Below the pieces are notes generated by a model. That model was not told where the DNA came from. It saw only the letters and a program-made list of their open reading frames with translations, and did not search any database. The position numbers and the translations under genes were made by a program. From Hyalangium gracile (lineage in GTDB: Bacteria > Myxococcota > Myxococcia > Myxococcales > Myxococcaceae), in assembly GCF_020103725.1 (NCBI RefSeq), contig NZ_JAHXBG010000038.1, forward strand, positions 1 through 64,000: a DNA stretch of 64,000 nt. Direction: 5' to 3'. Shown here piece by piece: positions 53,354-61,933 of the stretch (position 1 is its first letter; each line of letters starts with the position of its first letter).

Positions 53354-53374
53354 GCGGCCTGGACGCGCTCGCGC

Positions 53375-54007
53375 CTACTCGGCCGGGCCGTCCTGGGCGG
53401 TGACGACCTGGCGCACGCGCTCGCTGCGGAAGTACTGGCCGAGCAGGATGAAGCCGCCGGCCACCAGGGCGGTGAGGCCGATGTAGCCCGCGGCCAGCAC
53501 GGTGGGCGCGAAGCGCTGGATGATCTCGATGCTGGTGGGGTCCTGCCAGGCCGGGAAGGGGCCCTTCACGATGGCGGCGCTCATCTGGTCGACGACGACC
53601 ATCCACTGAGCCCCCTCGATGGTGCGCAGGATGGCCGCGAGGATGGCGGCCCCGCCCAGTAAGCGTCGCATGCCCTCGCGGGGCAGGCCTCCGGGCCGGA
53701 GCATCCGGGCGGCGGCCACGAAGACGAAGGCGCAGACCACGGCCAGCGTGGCGAGCAGGAAGATGCGCGGCTCGCGCATGGGCTCCAGGGCGGAGAACTG
53801 GGCGCGGAGCACGTGCTCGTTGGCCTCGCGGTCTCCGAAGCGGCCCGCGTTCTCGAGCACCGCCTCCCTGTATTCGGAGAACTGCGAGAGGCTCGAGGCC
53901 TCGGTGACGGCGGACATGCCCGTCAGGCCCGCGAGGATGAGGCTGAGCACCGCGGCGATGCGGATGCCGCGGGGCAGGCGCTGGGGCTGTGCGGCGGGGA
54001 CGCTCAA
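53375..54007 (-). CDS. Four-helix membrane protein
   Basis: A 210-residue inner-membrane protein of unknown function. It has four hydrophobic segments (about residues 16-35, 80-100, 115-130 and 170-195) with a large, charged periplasmic loop between the first two. Its ATG overlaps the DUF1844 stop (ATGA), making it the third gene of a three-gene operon with the acidic and DUF1844 proteins. No family is recognised. Confidence 0.7.
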   Translation of the reverse strand: MSVPAAQPQRLPRGIRIAAVLSLILAGLTGMSAVTEASSLSQFSEYREAVLENAGRFGDREANEHVLRAQFSALEPMREPRIFLLATLAVVCAFVFVAAARMLRPGGLPREGMRRLLGGAAILAAILRTIEGAQWMVVVDQMSAAIVKGPFPAWQDPTSIEIIQRFAPTVLAAGYIGLTALVAGGFILLGQYFRSERVRQVVTAQDGPAE

Positions 54008-54315
54008 CGCTTGCTCGCCTCCACGAAGCGCAGGCGCAGATCCGTGAGGAGGGTGGTGAAGAGCTTCTCCTCCTCCTCGGTGAGGTTGCCTCGCGTCTTC
54101 TCGCGCAGCATCGACAGCAGATCGAGGCTCTCGCGGGCCAGCTCCAGGTTGCGTTCCTTGCGGCCCGTCTCGGGGTTGGCCGTGTCACCCAGGTGGATCA
54201 GCGCGGTGGAGGCCAGCCCGATGATGAAGGTGTTGAAGGCGATGGGGCTCTCGGTGGTCGCGGGGCGGGCTTCACCCCGCATCACGAACGTCTCGCCGCG
54301 CTTCTCGTCCGTCAT
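54004..54315 (-). CDS. DUF1844 protein
   Basis: A 103-residue member of DUF1844 (PF08899). It has FNTFIIGLASTALIHLGD, the NLELARESLDLLSMLREKT core and the C-terminal GNLTEEEEKLFTTLLTDLRLRF. The family is common in Deltaproteobacteria and Planctomycetes and is of unknown role. It overlaps both neighbours by four bases (ATGA), so all three proteins are probably made together. Confidence 0.9.
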   Translation of the reverse strand: MTDEKRGETFVMRGEARPATTESPIAFNTFIIGLASTALIHLGDTANPETGRKERNLELARESLDLLSMLREKTRGNLTEEEEKLFTTLLTDLRLRFVEASKR

Positions 54316-54557
54316 GGGGCCTCGGTGTCCTCGGAACCCTCGTCCGCCTCCGCCTCGTCGTCGCCCTCGTCGATATCGTCCTCGTCGGACTCGAACTCGT
54401 CGCCATCCATCGCCGTCTCGACGGGGACAGCCTTCTCGGCCACGTCCGGCAGGCCCTTGATGTGGCGCTCGTACGCCTTCTCGTCGAGCTGGCCGCTGCG
54501 CAGGTAACGCTCGGCGGTGCGCTTATCCAGGTGCTTCGGGTCCAGGGTATCGGCCAT
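54312..54557 (-). CDS. Small acidic protein
   Basis: An 81-residue protein. A folded-looking N-terminal part (HLDKRTAERYLRSGQLDEKA, about 1-40) is followed by a strongly acidic tail of Asp/Glu (about 48-81). AGGA lies upstream of the ATG at 54555-54557, a good distance away. It is the first gene of the operon with DUF1844 and the membrane protein. Function unknown. Confidence 0.75.
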   Translation of the reverse strand: MADTLDPKHLDKRTAERYLRSGQLDEKAYERHIKGLPDVAEKAVPVETAMDGDEFESDEDDIDEGDDEAEADEGSEDTEAP

Positions 54558-54652
54558 GTTCAAATCCTCGGAATCTCTTGTGAAAAGGGCGCGCCACCTT
54601 ATAGCAGAGGCGCAGCCTGTCAACGCCGCCGGACCCGCCACACCAGGAGCCG

Positions 54653-55327
54653 ATGAACGCCCCCGCCCGTCCCATCCTTCCCCGAGGCCCCTATCTGCTC
54701 TGTGACGATACCGTCCGCCCCGAGCTCCCGCTGGGAGAGAAGGCAGCCCGGCTGCTGTCCGGTGGGGCACGCATCCTCCAGCTTCGGATGAAGCGCACCC
54801 CGCCTCGGGAGGCGCTGGCCGCCGCTCGGGAGGTGGTGGCCGCGTGTCGCCGGGCAGGCGCGGTGTGCCTCCTGAACGATCGGGTAGATCTGGCGCTGCT
54901 GTCGGGCGCGGACGGGGTGCATGTAGGAGACGAGGACCTCCCCCCGGAGGCGGCGCGGGAGCTGCTGGGCCCCGGGAAGGTGGTGGGCGTGACGGTGCGG
55001 AACGCGGCGGGGGCTCGGGCGGCGAAGGAGGCCGGGGCGGACTACGTGGGGGTGGGGCCTGTCTTCGGGACGACGACGAAGCAGGTGCCGGCGCCGGTGC
55101 TGGGGTTGGAGGGCTTCGCGGCGGTGGTGCGAGACAGCCCGCTGCCGGTGGTGGGCATTGGCGGGGTGGGGCTGGGGAACATCGCGAAGGTGGCGGAGGC
55201 GGGGGCGCACGGGGCGGCGGTGGTGTCGGACGCCCTGCTGGCCGAGGACATTGCCGAGCGGGTGCGTCGCCTGCTTGCCGCGTTTGACACAGGCGTTCGA
55301 GGGGCTACCCTCGCGGGCTCTCCATGA
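54653..55327 (+). CDS. thiE: Thiamine-phosphate synthase
   Basis: A 224-residue TIM-barrel enzyme joining HMP-PP and thiazole phosphate. Motifs are ILQLRMK, VCLLNDRVDLALLSGADGVHVGDED, GVTVRNAAGARAAKEAGADYVGVGPVFGTTTK, and PVVGIGGVGLGN. Length is normal, with a GGAG three bases before the ATG. It overlaps the following amidotransferase gene by four bases, in an operon ending in thiD. Confidence 0.95.
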   Translation: MNAPARPILPRGPYLLCDDTVRPELPLGEKAARLLSGGARILQLRMKRTPPREALAAAREVVAACRRAGAVCLLNDRVDLALLSGADGVHVGDEDLPPEAARELLGPGKVVGVTVRNAAGARAAKEAGADYVGVGPVFGTTTKQVPAPVLGLEGFAAVVRDSPLPVVGIGGVGLGNIAKVAEAGAHGAAVVSDALLAEDIAERVRRLLAAFDTGVRGATLAGSP

Positions 55328-56091
55328 CTGCTCCTCCGAGACATCACGGCCTGCCGCCGCGGCGGCCCAACATTGGCATCTCCCCGGACTGGACGGGGGT
55401 GGGCCCCGACAACCCCTTCGCCCGCTACGAGCTGAAGGTGCCGTACGCGGACGCGGTGTTGCGGGCCGGCGGGCTGCCATTCGTGCTGCCGTACTCGGAT
55501 GACGCCACGTGCGTGGAGGCCTACCTGGACCGCGTCTCCGGGGTGCTCATCACCGGGGGAGCCTTCGACATTCCGCCCGAGGCCTACGGCGAGACGGCTC
55601 GGGAGGGGATGGGGCCGCTGAAGGAGGGCAGGACGGCCTTCGAGACGGCGCTGATGCGCGCGGCGCTCAAGCGCAACATGCCGGTGCTGGCGGTGTGCGG
55701 CGGCATGCAGCTGCTGAACGTGGTGCTGGGCGGCACGTTGTACCAGGACATCGGGCGCGAGGTGCCGGAGGCGCGCGAGCACGAGCAGAAGCACGATCGC
55801 ACGCAGCCGCAGCACCCGGTGGAAGTGCGCGAGGGCACGCTGCTGGCGGAGGGGGTGGGGAAGGGGCAGCTGATGGTGAACTCCACGCACCACCAGGCGG
55901 TGAAGAAGCTGGGCAACCAGGTGGTGGCGAGCGCCACGTCTCCTGACGGAGTGGTGGAGGCCATCGAGTCCTCTGCGCACGTCTTCGCGCTGGGGGTGCA
56001 GTGGCATCCGGAGTTCATGCTGACGACGCTTCCGGTGCACGGCGGCATCTACAAGGTGTTCGTGCACAAGGCGCGTGACTACCGGCGGTGA
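55324..56091 (+). CDS. Class I glutamine-amidotransferase-like (PuuD-type) hydrolase
   Basis: A 255-residue gamma-glutamyl hydrolase/GATase1 fold protein of the PuuD (gamma-glutamyl-GABA hydrolase) group. Visible are GVLITGGAFDIPPEAYG, the nucleophile Cys in PVLAVCGGMQLLNVVLGG, STHHQAVKKLG, and the catalytic His-Glu in GVQWHPEFM. It is translated between thiE and thiD with four-base overlaps at both ends. No such activity is part of the known thiamine pathway, so its role there is unclear. Confidence 0.88.
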   Translation: MTAPPRHHGLPPRRPNIGISPDWTGVGPDNPFARYELKVPYADAVLRAGGLPFVLPYSDDATCVEAYLDRVSGVLITGGAFDIPPEAYGETAREGMGPLKEGRTAFETALMRAALKRNMPVLAVCGGMQLLNVVLGGTLYQDIGREVPEAREHEQKHDRTQPQHPVEVREGTLLAEGVGKGQLMVNSTHHQAVKKLGNQVVASATSPDGVVEAIESSAHVFALGVQWHPEFMLTTLPVHGGIYKVFVHKARDYRR

Positions 56092-56828
56092 GCGCGCCTG
56101 CTCGAGTGCTGCTGCTCGCGGGCCATGAGCCCACCGGTCGCGCGGGGCTGCTGGCGGACGCGGCCACGGTGCGGGCGCTGGGAGGGGCTCCGGTGGCGGT
56201 GCCCACCGCGCAGACGGCGCAGGGCACCACGACGTTCCTCTGGGAGGCCGCTCCCGCGCGGCTGCTGCGCGCTCAGGTCGCCGCGGCGCGAGAGCTGGGG
56301 CCGCTGCACGCGGTGAAGCTCGGTATGGTGCCGGACGCGGTGCGGCTGAAGGCCCTCCGGGAGGCGCTGGAGGGCGTGGACGCCTGGTGGGTGGTGGATC
56401 CGGTGGTTCGGAGCTCGCGGGGGCAGCGCCTCTCGCGACTCTCCGCCCGGCACTACCTGTCTCTGGCGGGCCCGCGCGTGGTGCTCACGCCGAACCTGGA
56501 CGAGGCGGCGTGGCTGCTGGGGCTGCCCGCGGTGAGCACGGTGGAGGAGGCGGCGGAGGCGGGGCGAGCGCTGGTGGCGCATGGCTTCGGCGCGGTGCTG
56601 GTGAAGGGCGGCCATCGGGAGCACGGCGCCGTGGATGTGCTGTGCATGCCAGGCCGGACGCGGCAGCTCACCGGGGAGAGGCTGCCGAGACCGCCGGAGC
56701 GCCGGGGGACGGGCTGCCGGCTGGCCTCGGCGCTCGCGGTGGAGCTGGGCCGAGGGCGCACGGTGGAGGCCGCCGCGCGCCGGGCCAAGGCTCATGTGGC
56801 GCGCTACCTGCGCACGGGCGCGGGGTAG
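56088..56828 (+). CDS. thiD: Hydroxymethylpyrimidine/phosphomethylpyrimidine kinase
   Basis: A 246-residue ribokinase-family enzyme phosphorylating HMP and HMP-P. It has AGHEPTGRAGLLADAATVRALGG, VDPVVRSSRGQRL, VVLTPNLDEAAWLLG, VLVKGGH, and GTGCRLASALA (usual GTGCTLSSAIA, with anion hole and Asp replaced by Arg-Leu-Ala). The second Gly-rich motif differs: RGTGCRLA lacks the usual Thr/Ser. GTG at 56088 overlaps the preceding stop as GTGA. HMP kinase assignment is good, the substrate assumed from neighbours. Confidence 0.85.
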   Translation: MSAPARVLLLAGHEPTGRAGLLADAATVRALGGAPVAVPTAQTAQGTTTFLWEAAPARLLRAQVAAARELGPLHAVKLGMVPDAVRLKALREALEGVDAWWVVDPVVRSSRGQRLSRLSARHYLSLAGPRVVLTPNLDEAAWLLGLPAVSTVEEAAEAGRALVAHGFGAVLVKGGHREHGAVDVLCMPGRTRQLTGERLPRPPERRGTGCRLASALAVELGRGRTVEAAARRAKAHVARYLRTGAG

Positions 56829-56834
56829 GGCCGC

Positions 56835-57755
56835 CTACTTCTTCTCCGGCTCGCCATCGACGAGGATCTCGCTGAAGCTCAGGTCGAGCTGGCTCTCGAG
56901 CGTGGTGACGAGGCTCTCGAACTCGTTCGAGGACAGGCGGAGGCGCTCCTTGAGGCGGCGCTTCGTGTCCTCATAGACGGCCTGTCGCGCGCCCTTGATC
57001 CAGCGCGAGATCGTCGACTGATCCACGCCGAACAGCGGCGCCATCCGGGTCGTCGGGAGCCGATCGACGAAGTGGAGCCGGAGCAGGTGTCGATGCTCGT
57101 TCGACAGCGCGTCGAAGGCGTCGCGGACGGCCTGGAGGAACATGGGGCGGTAGCGACGCTTGATGAGATCGAGATCCGCATCCGGATCGGGAGACTGCAG
57201 GCTCTCCAGGGCCGCCAGGGCGTTCTCCTCGGAGGTCTCCCGGGTGGGCGGGCCCACTCGGAGCGCCATGCGCGCGGCGATGACACGGATCCAGCTCAGC
57301 AGCGCGCCACGGCCCGTGTACTCCGCCAGCCTCGGCCCGGACTCCGGGGTGCCGAGCAGGAGGTGGATGCGGACCAGCTGGCACAAGTCCTCGAGGACGG
57401 GGGCGGAGAGCTTGAGGTACGCGATCAGCGCCGGCAGCCTGGCCAGGTACTCGCGCTCCAGGGTCTCGGTGGCTTCCGGCACGTTGTGGACGCAAGCGCA
57501 TGCCAGGTACAGGTCCTCGAGCGCGAGCTGGCCGAGCTGCTCCGAGAGAGACGACGCTTCGCTGACCTCGGGCAGAAACCTGGCCAGGTGGCGCACGAAG
57601 ACTTCGGCGGGCAGCGTCACCTGAGGCCACTCGCCTTGGCCCTTCGCCCAGGCGCCGCGGAGCAGAGCCTCGAACTCGGCCATATGGCTCGGCACGTTCA
57701 GCCGTGCCGGCGTGTGCTCGAAGAAGGTGATGGCGAGCTTTAGCGGCTCTTCCAT
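56835..57755 (-). CDS. Myxococcales-type sigma-70 family factor
   Basis: A 306-residue protein matching the Myxococcales sigma-70 group (Sig-70_gmx1, TIGR03001). An N-terminal helical region is followed by a core region-2-like segment (about 130-165, GRGALLSWIRVIAARMALR) and a region-4 helix-turn-helix near the C-terminus (HFVDRLPTTRMAPLFGVDQSTISRWIKG split over 220-250). ATG at 57753-57755 is chosen, and an upstream in-frame ATG at 57836 has Arg-rich residues. It is divergent from the large kinase gene. Members of the group are typically next to Ser/Thr kinases, so the two probably work together. Confidence 0.85.
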   Translation of the reverse strand: MEEPLKLAITFFEHTPARLNVPSHMAEFEALLRGAWAKGQGEWPQVTLPAEVFVRHLARFLPEVSEASSLSEQLGQLALEDLYLACACVHNVPEATETLEREYLARLPALIAYLKLSAPVLEDLCQLVRIHLLLGTPESGPRLAEYTGRGALLSWIRVIAARMALRVGPPTRETSEENALAALESLQSPDPDADLDLIKRRYRPMFLQAVRDAFDALSNEHRHLLRLHFVDRLPTTRMAPLFGVDQSTISRWIKGARQAVYEDTKRRLKERLRLSSNEFESLVTTLESQLDLSFSEILVDGEPEKK

Positions 57756-57866
57756 GGGTTCCAGCCTACCTCTATCGTCCCGTGTCTTCCGCCCGCCGTA
57801 CTGGATGAGACTAGGATAGAGCCGCTGGCGTTCCAACCCGATTCGCAGTCTTTCTCGGAGTCGTTG

Positions 57867-60800
57867 ATGGCGCGTCCTTCCGATCAGGCGGAGTCGTCAT
57901 GTCTGACGGATGAACTCCTGGCTCGACTCATCGACGAACGGCTGGCCGTGGACGAGCTGGCCCGACTCCATCGCCATACCGCGGAGTGCCAGCCCTGCCG
58001 CGCCCTCTTCGTGACGGTCGTCCGCGGAGACCTGCGCATGGAGGACGCCGGTCCGGAGCAATTCGCTCCGGCCGAGACGGCCCCTGTGCCACCGGCCGTC
58101 GGCTGGACACCCCCCACCGAGTTCGACGAGTTCCAGCTCGAGCGTCTGCTGGGGCGCGGCGCCATGGGCGTCGTCTATCTCGCGCACGATCGCTTCCTGG
58201 ATCGGCGGGTGGCGGTGAAGTTCATCGCGGCGCAGCAGCCCAGCGCACGGGTCCGCTCGCGCTTCCACAACGAGGCGCGCGCCATCGCCCGGCTGCAGCA
58301 CCCCAACGTCGTCACCCTGTTTCGCGTGGGCGAGGTGGACGGCCATCCGTATCTCGTCTCCGAGTACCTGGCCGGACAGAGCCTGGCGGGGCTGGCCCTG
58401 CCCCTGCCCTGGCGGCGCGTCCTCAGGCTGGGGCGGGGACTGACGCGAGGGCTCGCGGCGGCGCATCGCCAGGGCGTGCTGCACCGGGACCTCAAGCCGT
58501 CCAACGTCTTCCTCACGGAGGAGGGCGAGGTCAAGCTGCTCGACTTCGGTCTGGCCGAGCTCGTGGATGAGAGCGCGTCCGCGGGAACGAGCGGGGCTCG
58601 CGCCGCCGTGGGCACGCCGCGCTACATGGCGCCCGAGCTCTTTCGTGGAGAGCCGGCGACGCCCCAGAGCGATCTCTACGCTCTCGGCCTCGTGCTCTAC
58701 GAGCTCTGCACGGGCACGCTTCCTCCACAGCAGGTGCCGGGACCGGCTGGGGCGATGGAGCGACCGGAGCAGGGGAGCACTCCTGCGCTCACGGCCGTCG
58801 TGCCGGGCATCGACCTCGACTTCGCGGCGCTCGTGGAGCGGTGCCTCGCCGCCGAGCCGAGCATGCGCTTGGTCTCGGTGGACGCGCTGGGTGCGGAGTT
58901 CGAGCGGCTGGGCGGGATTCGCGAGCCGGAAGTCCTCCCCGCCGAGAACCCCTACCGGGGGCTGGCACCCTTCGAAGCCGAGCACCGCTCGCTCTTCTTC
59001 GGGCGGGATGGCGAGATCCTCGCCGTCCTGGAGCGGTTGCGCAGCCATCCCGTGGTCCTCGTGGCGGGAGACTCGGGCGTGGGGAAGTCCTCGCTCTGTC
59101 GCGCGGGCGTCCTGCCGCGCGTCGAGCAGGGGGCGCTGGGCGAGTATCGCGAGTTCTCCTCGCTGACGCTGTCCCCCGGCCGCCGTCCGCTCGCGAGGCT
59201 TGCGGCGGCACTGGCTCCCATCCTGGGGCGCCCGGAGGCCGAGCTGGGGCACTGGCTCACCGAGACGCCGGAGCGCCTCGGGCCCGCCCTGCGAGCCGTC
59301 CACCAGGAGGGGCGCGGCCTGCTGCTCTTCCTCGACCAGCTCGAGGAGCTGATCACCTTGAGCGAGCCCGCCCAGGCAGCCCGCTTCGCCCGTCTGCTGG
59401 GAGAGCTCGCCCTGCCGGCGGCGGGGGTGCGCGTGCTCCTCGCGGTGCGGGGTGACTTCCTCGCGCGGGTCGGGGCACTGTCGGGCCTGGATGACGTGGT
59501 GGAGCAGGCGCTCTACCTGCTCAAGCCCCTCTCTCCGGAGAAGGTGCGCGAGGCCATCATCGGACCCGCTCGCCGCCGGGGCGTGGTCTTCGAGTCGGAG
59601 GCCCTGGTCCATACCCTGGTCGAGGCCACGGCGCGGGATGCGGGCAGCCTGCCGCTGCTCCAGTTCGCGCTGGCCGAGCTGTGGGAGCGCCGCGACGCCG
59701 CCCGGGGCTGCATCACCCAGGCGGCGCTGGACGAGATGGGCGGCGTGGCTGGCGCGCTCTCCCGTCATGCCGACAGGGTGCTCGCGCAGCTCGGCCAGGC
59801 CGAGCAACAGGCCGCGCGTCGCCTGCTCGGGCGCCTCATCACCGCGGAGGGCACTCGCAGTGAGCGCGGCGAGGAGGAGCTCACCGCGGCCTCGGAGGAG
59901 GCCCGCACCGCCCTGAGAGCGCTCGTCGAGGGGCGCCTGCTGCATGTGCGCAAGGCGGGGGATCGGGCCAGCTACGAGATCGCCCACGAGGCGCTGATCG
60001 CGAGCTGGGGGACGTTGCGGCAGTGGCTCGACGAGGATGCGGGGCAGCGCGCGCTGCGCCAGCGCATCGAGGCCGCCGGGGCCGAGTGGGAGCGCCTCGG
60101 GCGCGCCGAGGATCTGCTCTGGCGAGCGCGTCAGCTCGACGAGGCGAGAGCGCTCGACAGCGTCGCGTTGGGAAGCCGAGAGCAGGACTTCCTCCGGGCT
60201 TCCCGGCGAGCCGTGCGTCGCCAGTCCCGGCGCCGCTGGATTGCCGCGCTGATCCTCGTGCTCCTCGTGGGGGGCTTCTATGGCGTGCCGCGCCTGAAGC
60301 AGCACCAGGAGCTCCGGAGCTTCGTGAGCGCTCGGGTGGCGGAGGCTCGGGACGCGCTCGGCGCGGCGAAGAAGCATGCTCGGCGCGCGAGTGAGGGCCG
60401 CCAGGAAGCGATAGCGCTGTTCACGGGCCAGCATCCCGGCGGCTCGGGGGCTGCGCGGGATCCACAGGAACGCTGGCTCCACGCCGAGGAGGTCTGGGGG
60501 CAGGCGCTCGAGGAGCTCCGGCAGGCCGAGGCCTCCTATTCGGAGGCGGAGCGAGCCATCGAGGACGCGCTCGAGCGCGCCCGCGATGAAGAGGAGGCAA
60601 GACAGCTCCTCATCCAGCTCACCCATGAGCGCATCCTGCTGGCGGAGCGCTTCTATCAGAAGGACGAGCGCACCCGGCTCGTCCAGCGCTTCAGGAGGTT
60701 GACCGTCGAGGGCGAGGCGCCGCGCGACGAGATCGACGCCCCCGCGGAGCTCGTCCTGGTGACCGATCCTCCAGGCGCGAGCGTCGAGGTCACCCGCTAT

Positions 60801-61832
60801 GTGGAGAGCAAGGAGGGACTGCAGCGAGTGCCCCTCCCTCGCCCGGAGACTCTCGGTCCGACGCCGCTCGCGTGGCGGAGCGTGACACCGGGCTCCTATC
60901 AGCTCCACATCTCGCGGGAGGGGAATGCACCGGTCGAGCTGCCCCTCCTGCTCGAGCGAGGAGAGCAGGAGCGCGTCACCCTCGAGCTCCTCTCGGAGGT
61001 GCCCGAGGGCTACGTCTACATCCCGCCCGGCTGCAGCCTCGAGGGGAGCGCGGACGTGGAGGAGCTGCGGACGATGATGGAGAGCGCGCCCCTGCATCCG
61101 AGCTGCCTGGAGGAGGGCTATTTCATCGGGCGGTACGAGGTGACGATGGGGGACTGGCTGACGTACCTCGACACCCTGCCCGCGGAAGCGCCCGAGCGCA
61201 GCTTCCTGGAGAAGCCGAGCTTCAACGGCGACAGCGCGGTGTCGTTGCGGCGGCTGCCTGACGGCGCCTGGAGCTTCTCCCTCCACCTCGTGAGCGGAGC
61301 CGTCCTCACGGCGCGCGCTGGCGAGCCCATCCGCTATCCGGGGCGGAAGGCCCGAGCGGAGCAGGACTGGCGACGCTTCCCCCTCGTGGGCGTCTCCGCG
61401 GACGATCTCGCCGGTTATCTCTCCTGGCTCGATCGCACCGGGAGACTGCCGGGCGCTCGCTTGTGCAGCGAGCTGGAGTGGACGCGTGCGGCCAGGGGCG
61501 CGGACGATCGCAGGTTCCCCCATGGCAACCGGTTCCAGAAGGACGACGCCAACATCGATGCCACCTACGCCTTCCGGCCCGACGCCTACGGCCCTGACGA
61601 GGTGGGCTCCCATCCGGCCTCGGTCAGCCCCTTTGGCCTCGAGGACATGGCCGGCAACGCCTTCGAGATGACCCGGCCCACCCAGGACGGCTTCGGAGAG
61701 ATCGTCCTTCGAGGAGGCGCCTGGTACTACGGCGAGACAGGCGCCCTGGTGGCCAGTCGACAGGCCAGCACCTCCCGCCTCCGAGATGCCCGGATTGGCG
61801 TACGCGTCTGCGCCTCGCTGCCAGCCGAGTGA
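57867..61832 (+). CDS. Ser/Thr kinase-STAND-PEGA-FGE mosaic protein
   Basis: A 1321-residue protein. In order: an N-terminal zinc-finger-like HRHTAECQPC; a Ser/Thr kinase domain (about 90-350) with LLGRGAMGVVY, HRDLKPSN (Asp208) and DFGLAE; a nSTAND-type NTPase (about 375-760) with Walker A GDSGVGKSS (Lys407) and Walker B LLLFLDQLEEL; a helix at about 791-808 (WIAALILVLLVGGFYG); a coiled coil; a PEGA-type repeat (LVTDPPGASVEV); and a C-terminal FGE-sulfatase-modifying domain from about 1047. Kinase and STAND domains are cytosolic; PEGA and FGE lie outside. GGAG lies seven bases ahead of the ATG at 57867. Divergent from the sigma factor. Confidence 0.92.
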   Translation: MARPSDQAESSCLTDELLARLIDERLAVDELARLHRHTAECQPCRALFVTVVRGDLRMEDAGPEQFAPAETAPVPPAVGWTPPTEFDEFQLERLLGRGAMGVVYLAHDRFLDRRVAVKFIAAQQPSARVRSRFHNEARAIARLQHPNVVTLFRVGEVDGHPYLVSEYLAGQSLAGLALPLPWRRVLRLGRGLTRGLAAAHRQGVLHRDLKPSNVFLTEEGEVKLLDFGLAELVDESASAGTSGARAAVGTPRYMAPELFRGEPATPQSDLYALGLVLYELCTGTLPPQQVPGPAGAMERPEQGSTPALTAVVPGIDLDFAALVERCLAAEPSMRLVSVDALGAEFERLGGIREPEVLPAENPYRGLAPFEAEHRSLFFGRDGEILAVLERLRSHPVVLVAGDSGVGKSSLCRAGVLPRVEQGALGEYREFSSLTLSPGRRPLARLAAALAPILGRPEAELGHWLTETPERLGPALRAVHQEGRGLLLFLDQLEELITLSEPAQAARFARLLGELALPAAGVRVLLAVRGDFLARVGALSGLDDVVEQALYLLKPLSPEKVREAIIGPARRRGVVFESEALVHTLVEATARDAGSLPLLQFALAELWERRDAARGCITQAALDEMGGVAGALSRHADRVLAQLGQAEQQAARRLLGRLITAEGTRSERGEEELTAASEEARTALRALVEGRLLHVRKAGDRASYEIAHEALIASWGTLRQWLDEDAGQRALRQRIEAAGAEWERLGRAEDLLWRARQLDEARALDSVALGSREQDFLRASRRAVRRQSRRRWIAALILVLLVGGFYGVPRLKQHQELRSFVSARVAEARDALGAAKKHARRASEGRQEAIALFTGQHPGGSGAARDPQERWLHAEEVWGQALEELRQAEASYSEAERAIEDALERARDEEEARQLLIQLTHERILLAERFYQKDERTRLVQRFRRLTVEGEAPRDEIDAPAELVLVTDPPGASVEVTRYVESKEGLQRVPLPRPETLGPTPLAWRSVTPGSYQLHISREGNAPVELPLLLERGEQERVTLELLSEVPEGYVYIPPGCSLEGSADVEELRTMMESAPLHPSCLEEGYFIGRYEVTMGDWLTYLDTLPAEAPERSFLEKPSFNGDSAVSLRRLPDGAWSFSLHLVSGAVLTARAGEPIRYPGRKARAEQDWRRFPLVGVSADDLAGYLSWLDRTGRLPGARLCSELEWTRAARGADDRRFPHGNRFQKDDANIDATYAFRPDAYGPDEVGSHPASVSPFGLEDMAGNAFEMTRPTQDGFGEIVLRGGAWYYGETGALVASRQASTSRLRDARIGVRVCASLPAE

Positions 61833-61933
61833 GGTCCGCGCCGATGGCGAGTGTTTGCATAGCCCGCCTGCACCTCGCCTCTTCTCGTTATGGTGGCGCA
61901 CTGACTGCATCGCCAGGAACGAGGACGTCCAGG

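Noticed and set aside
57897-61910. 1337-codon open frame on the minus strand
   Set aside because: Antisense shadow of the kinase-STAND-FGE gene with biased composition.
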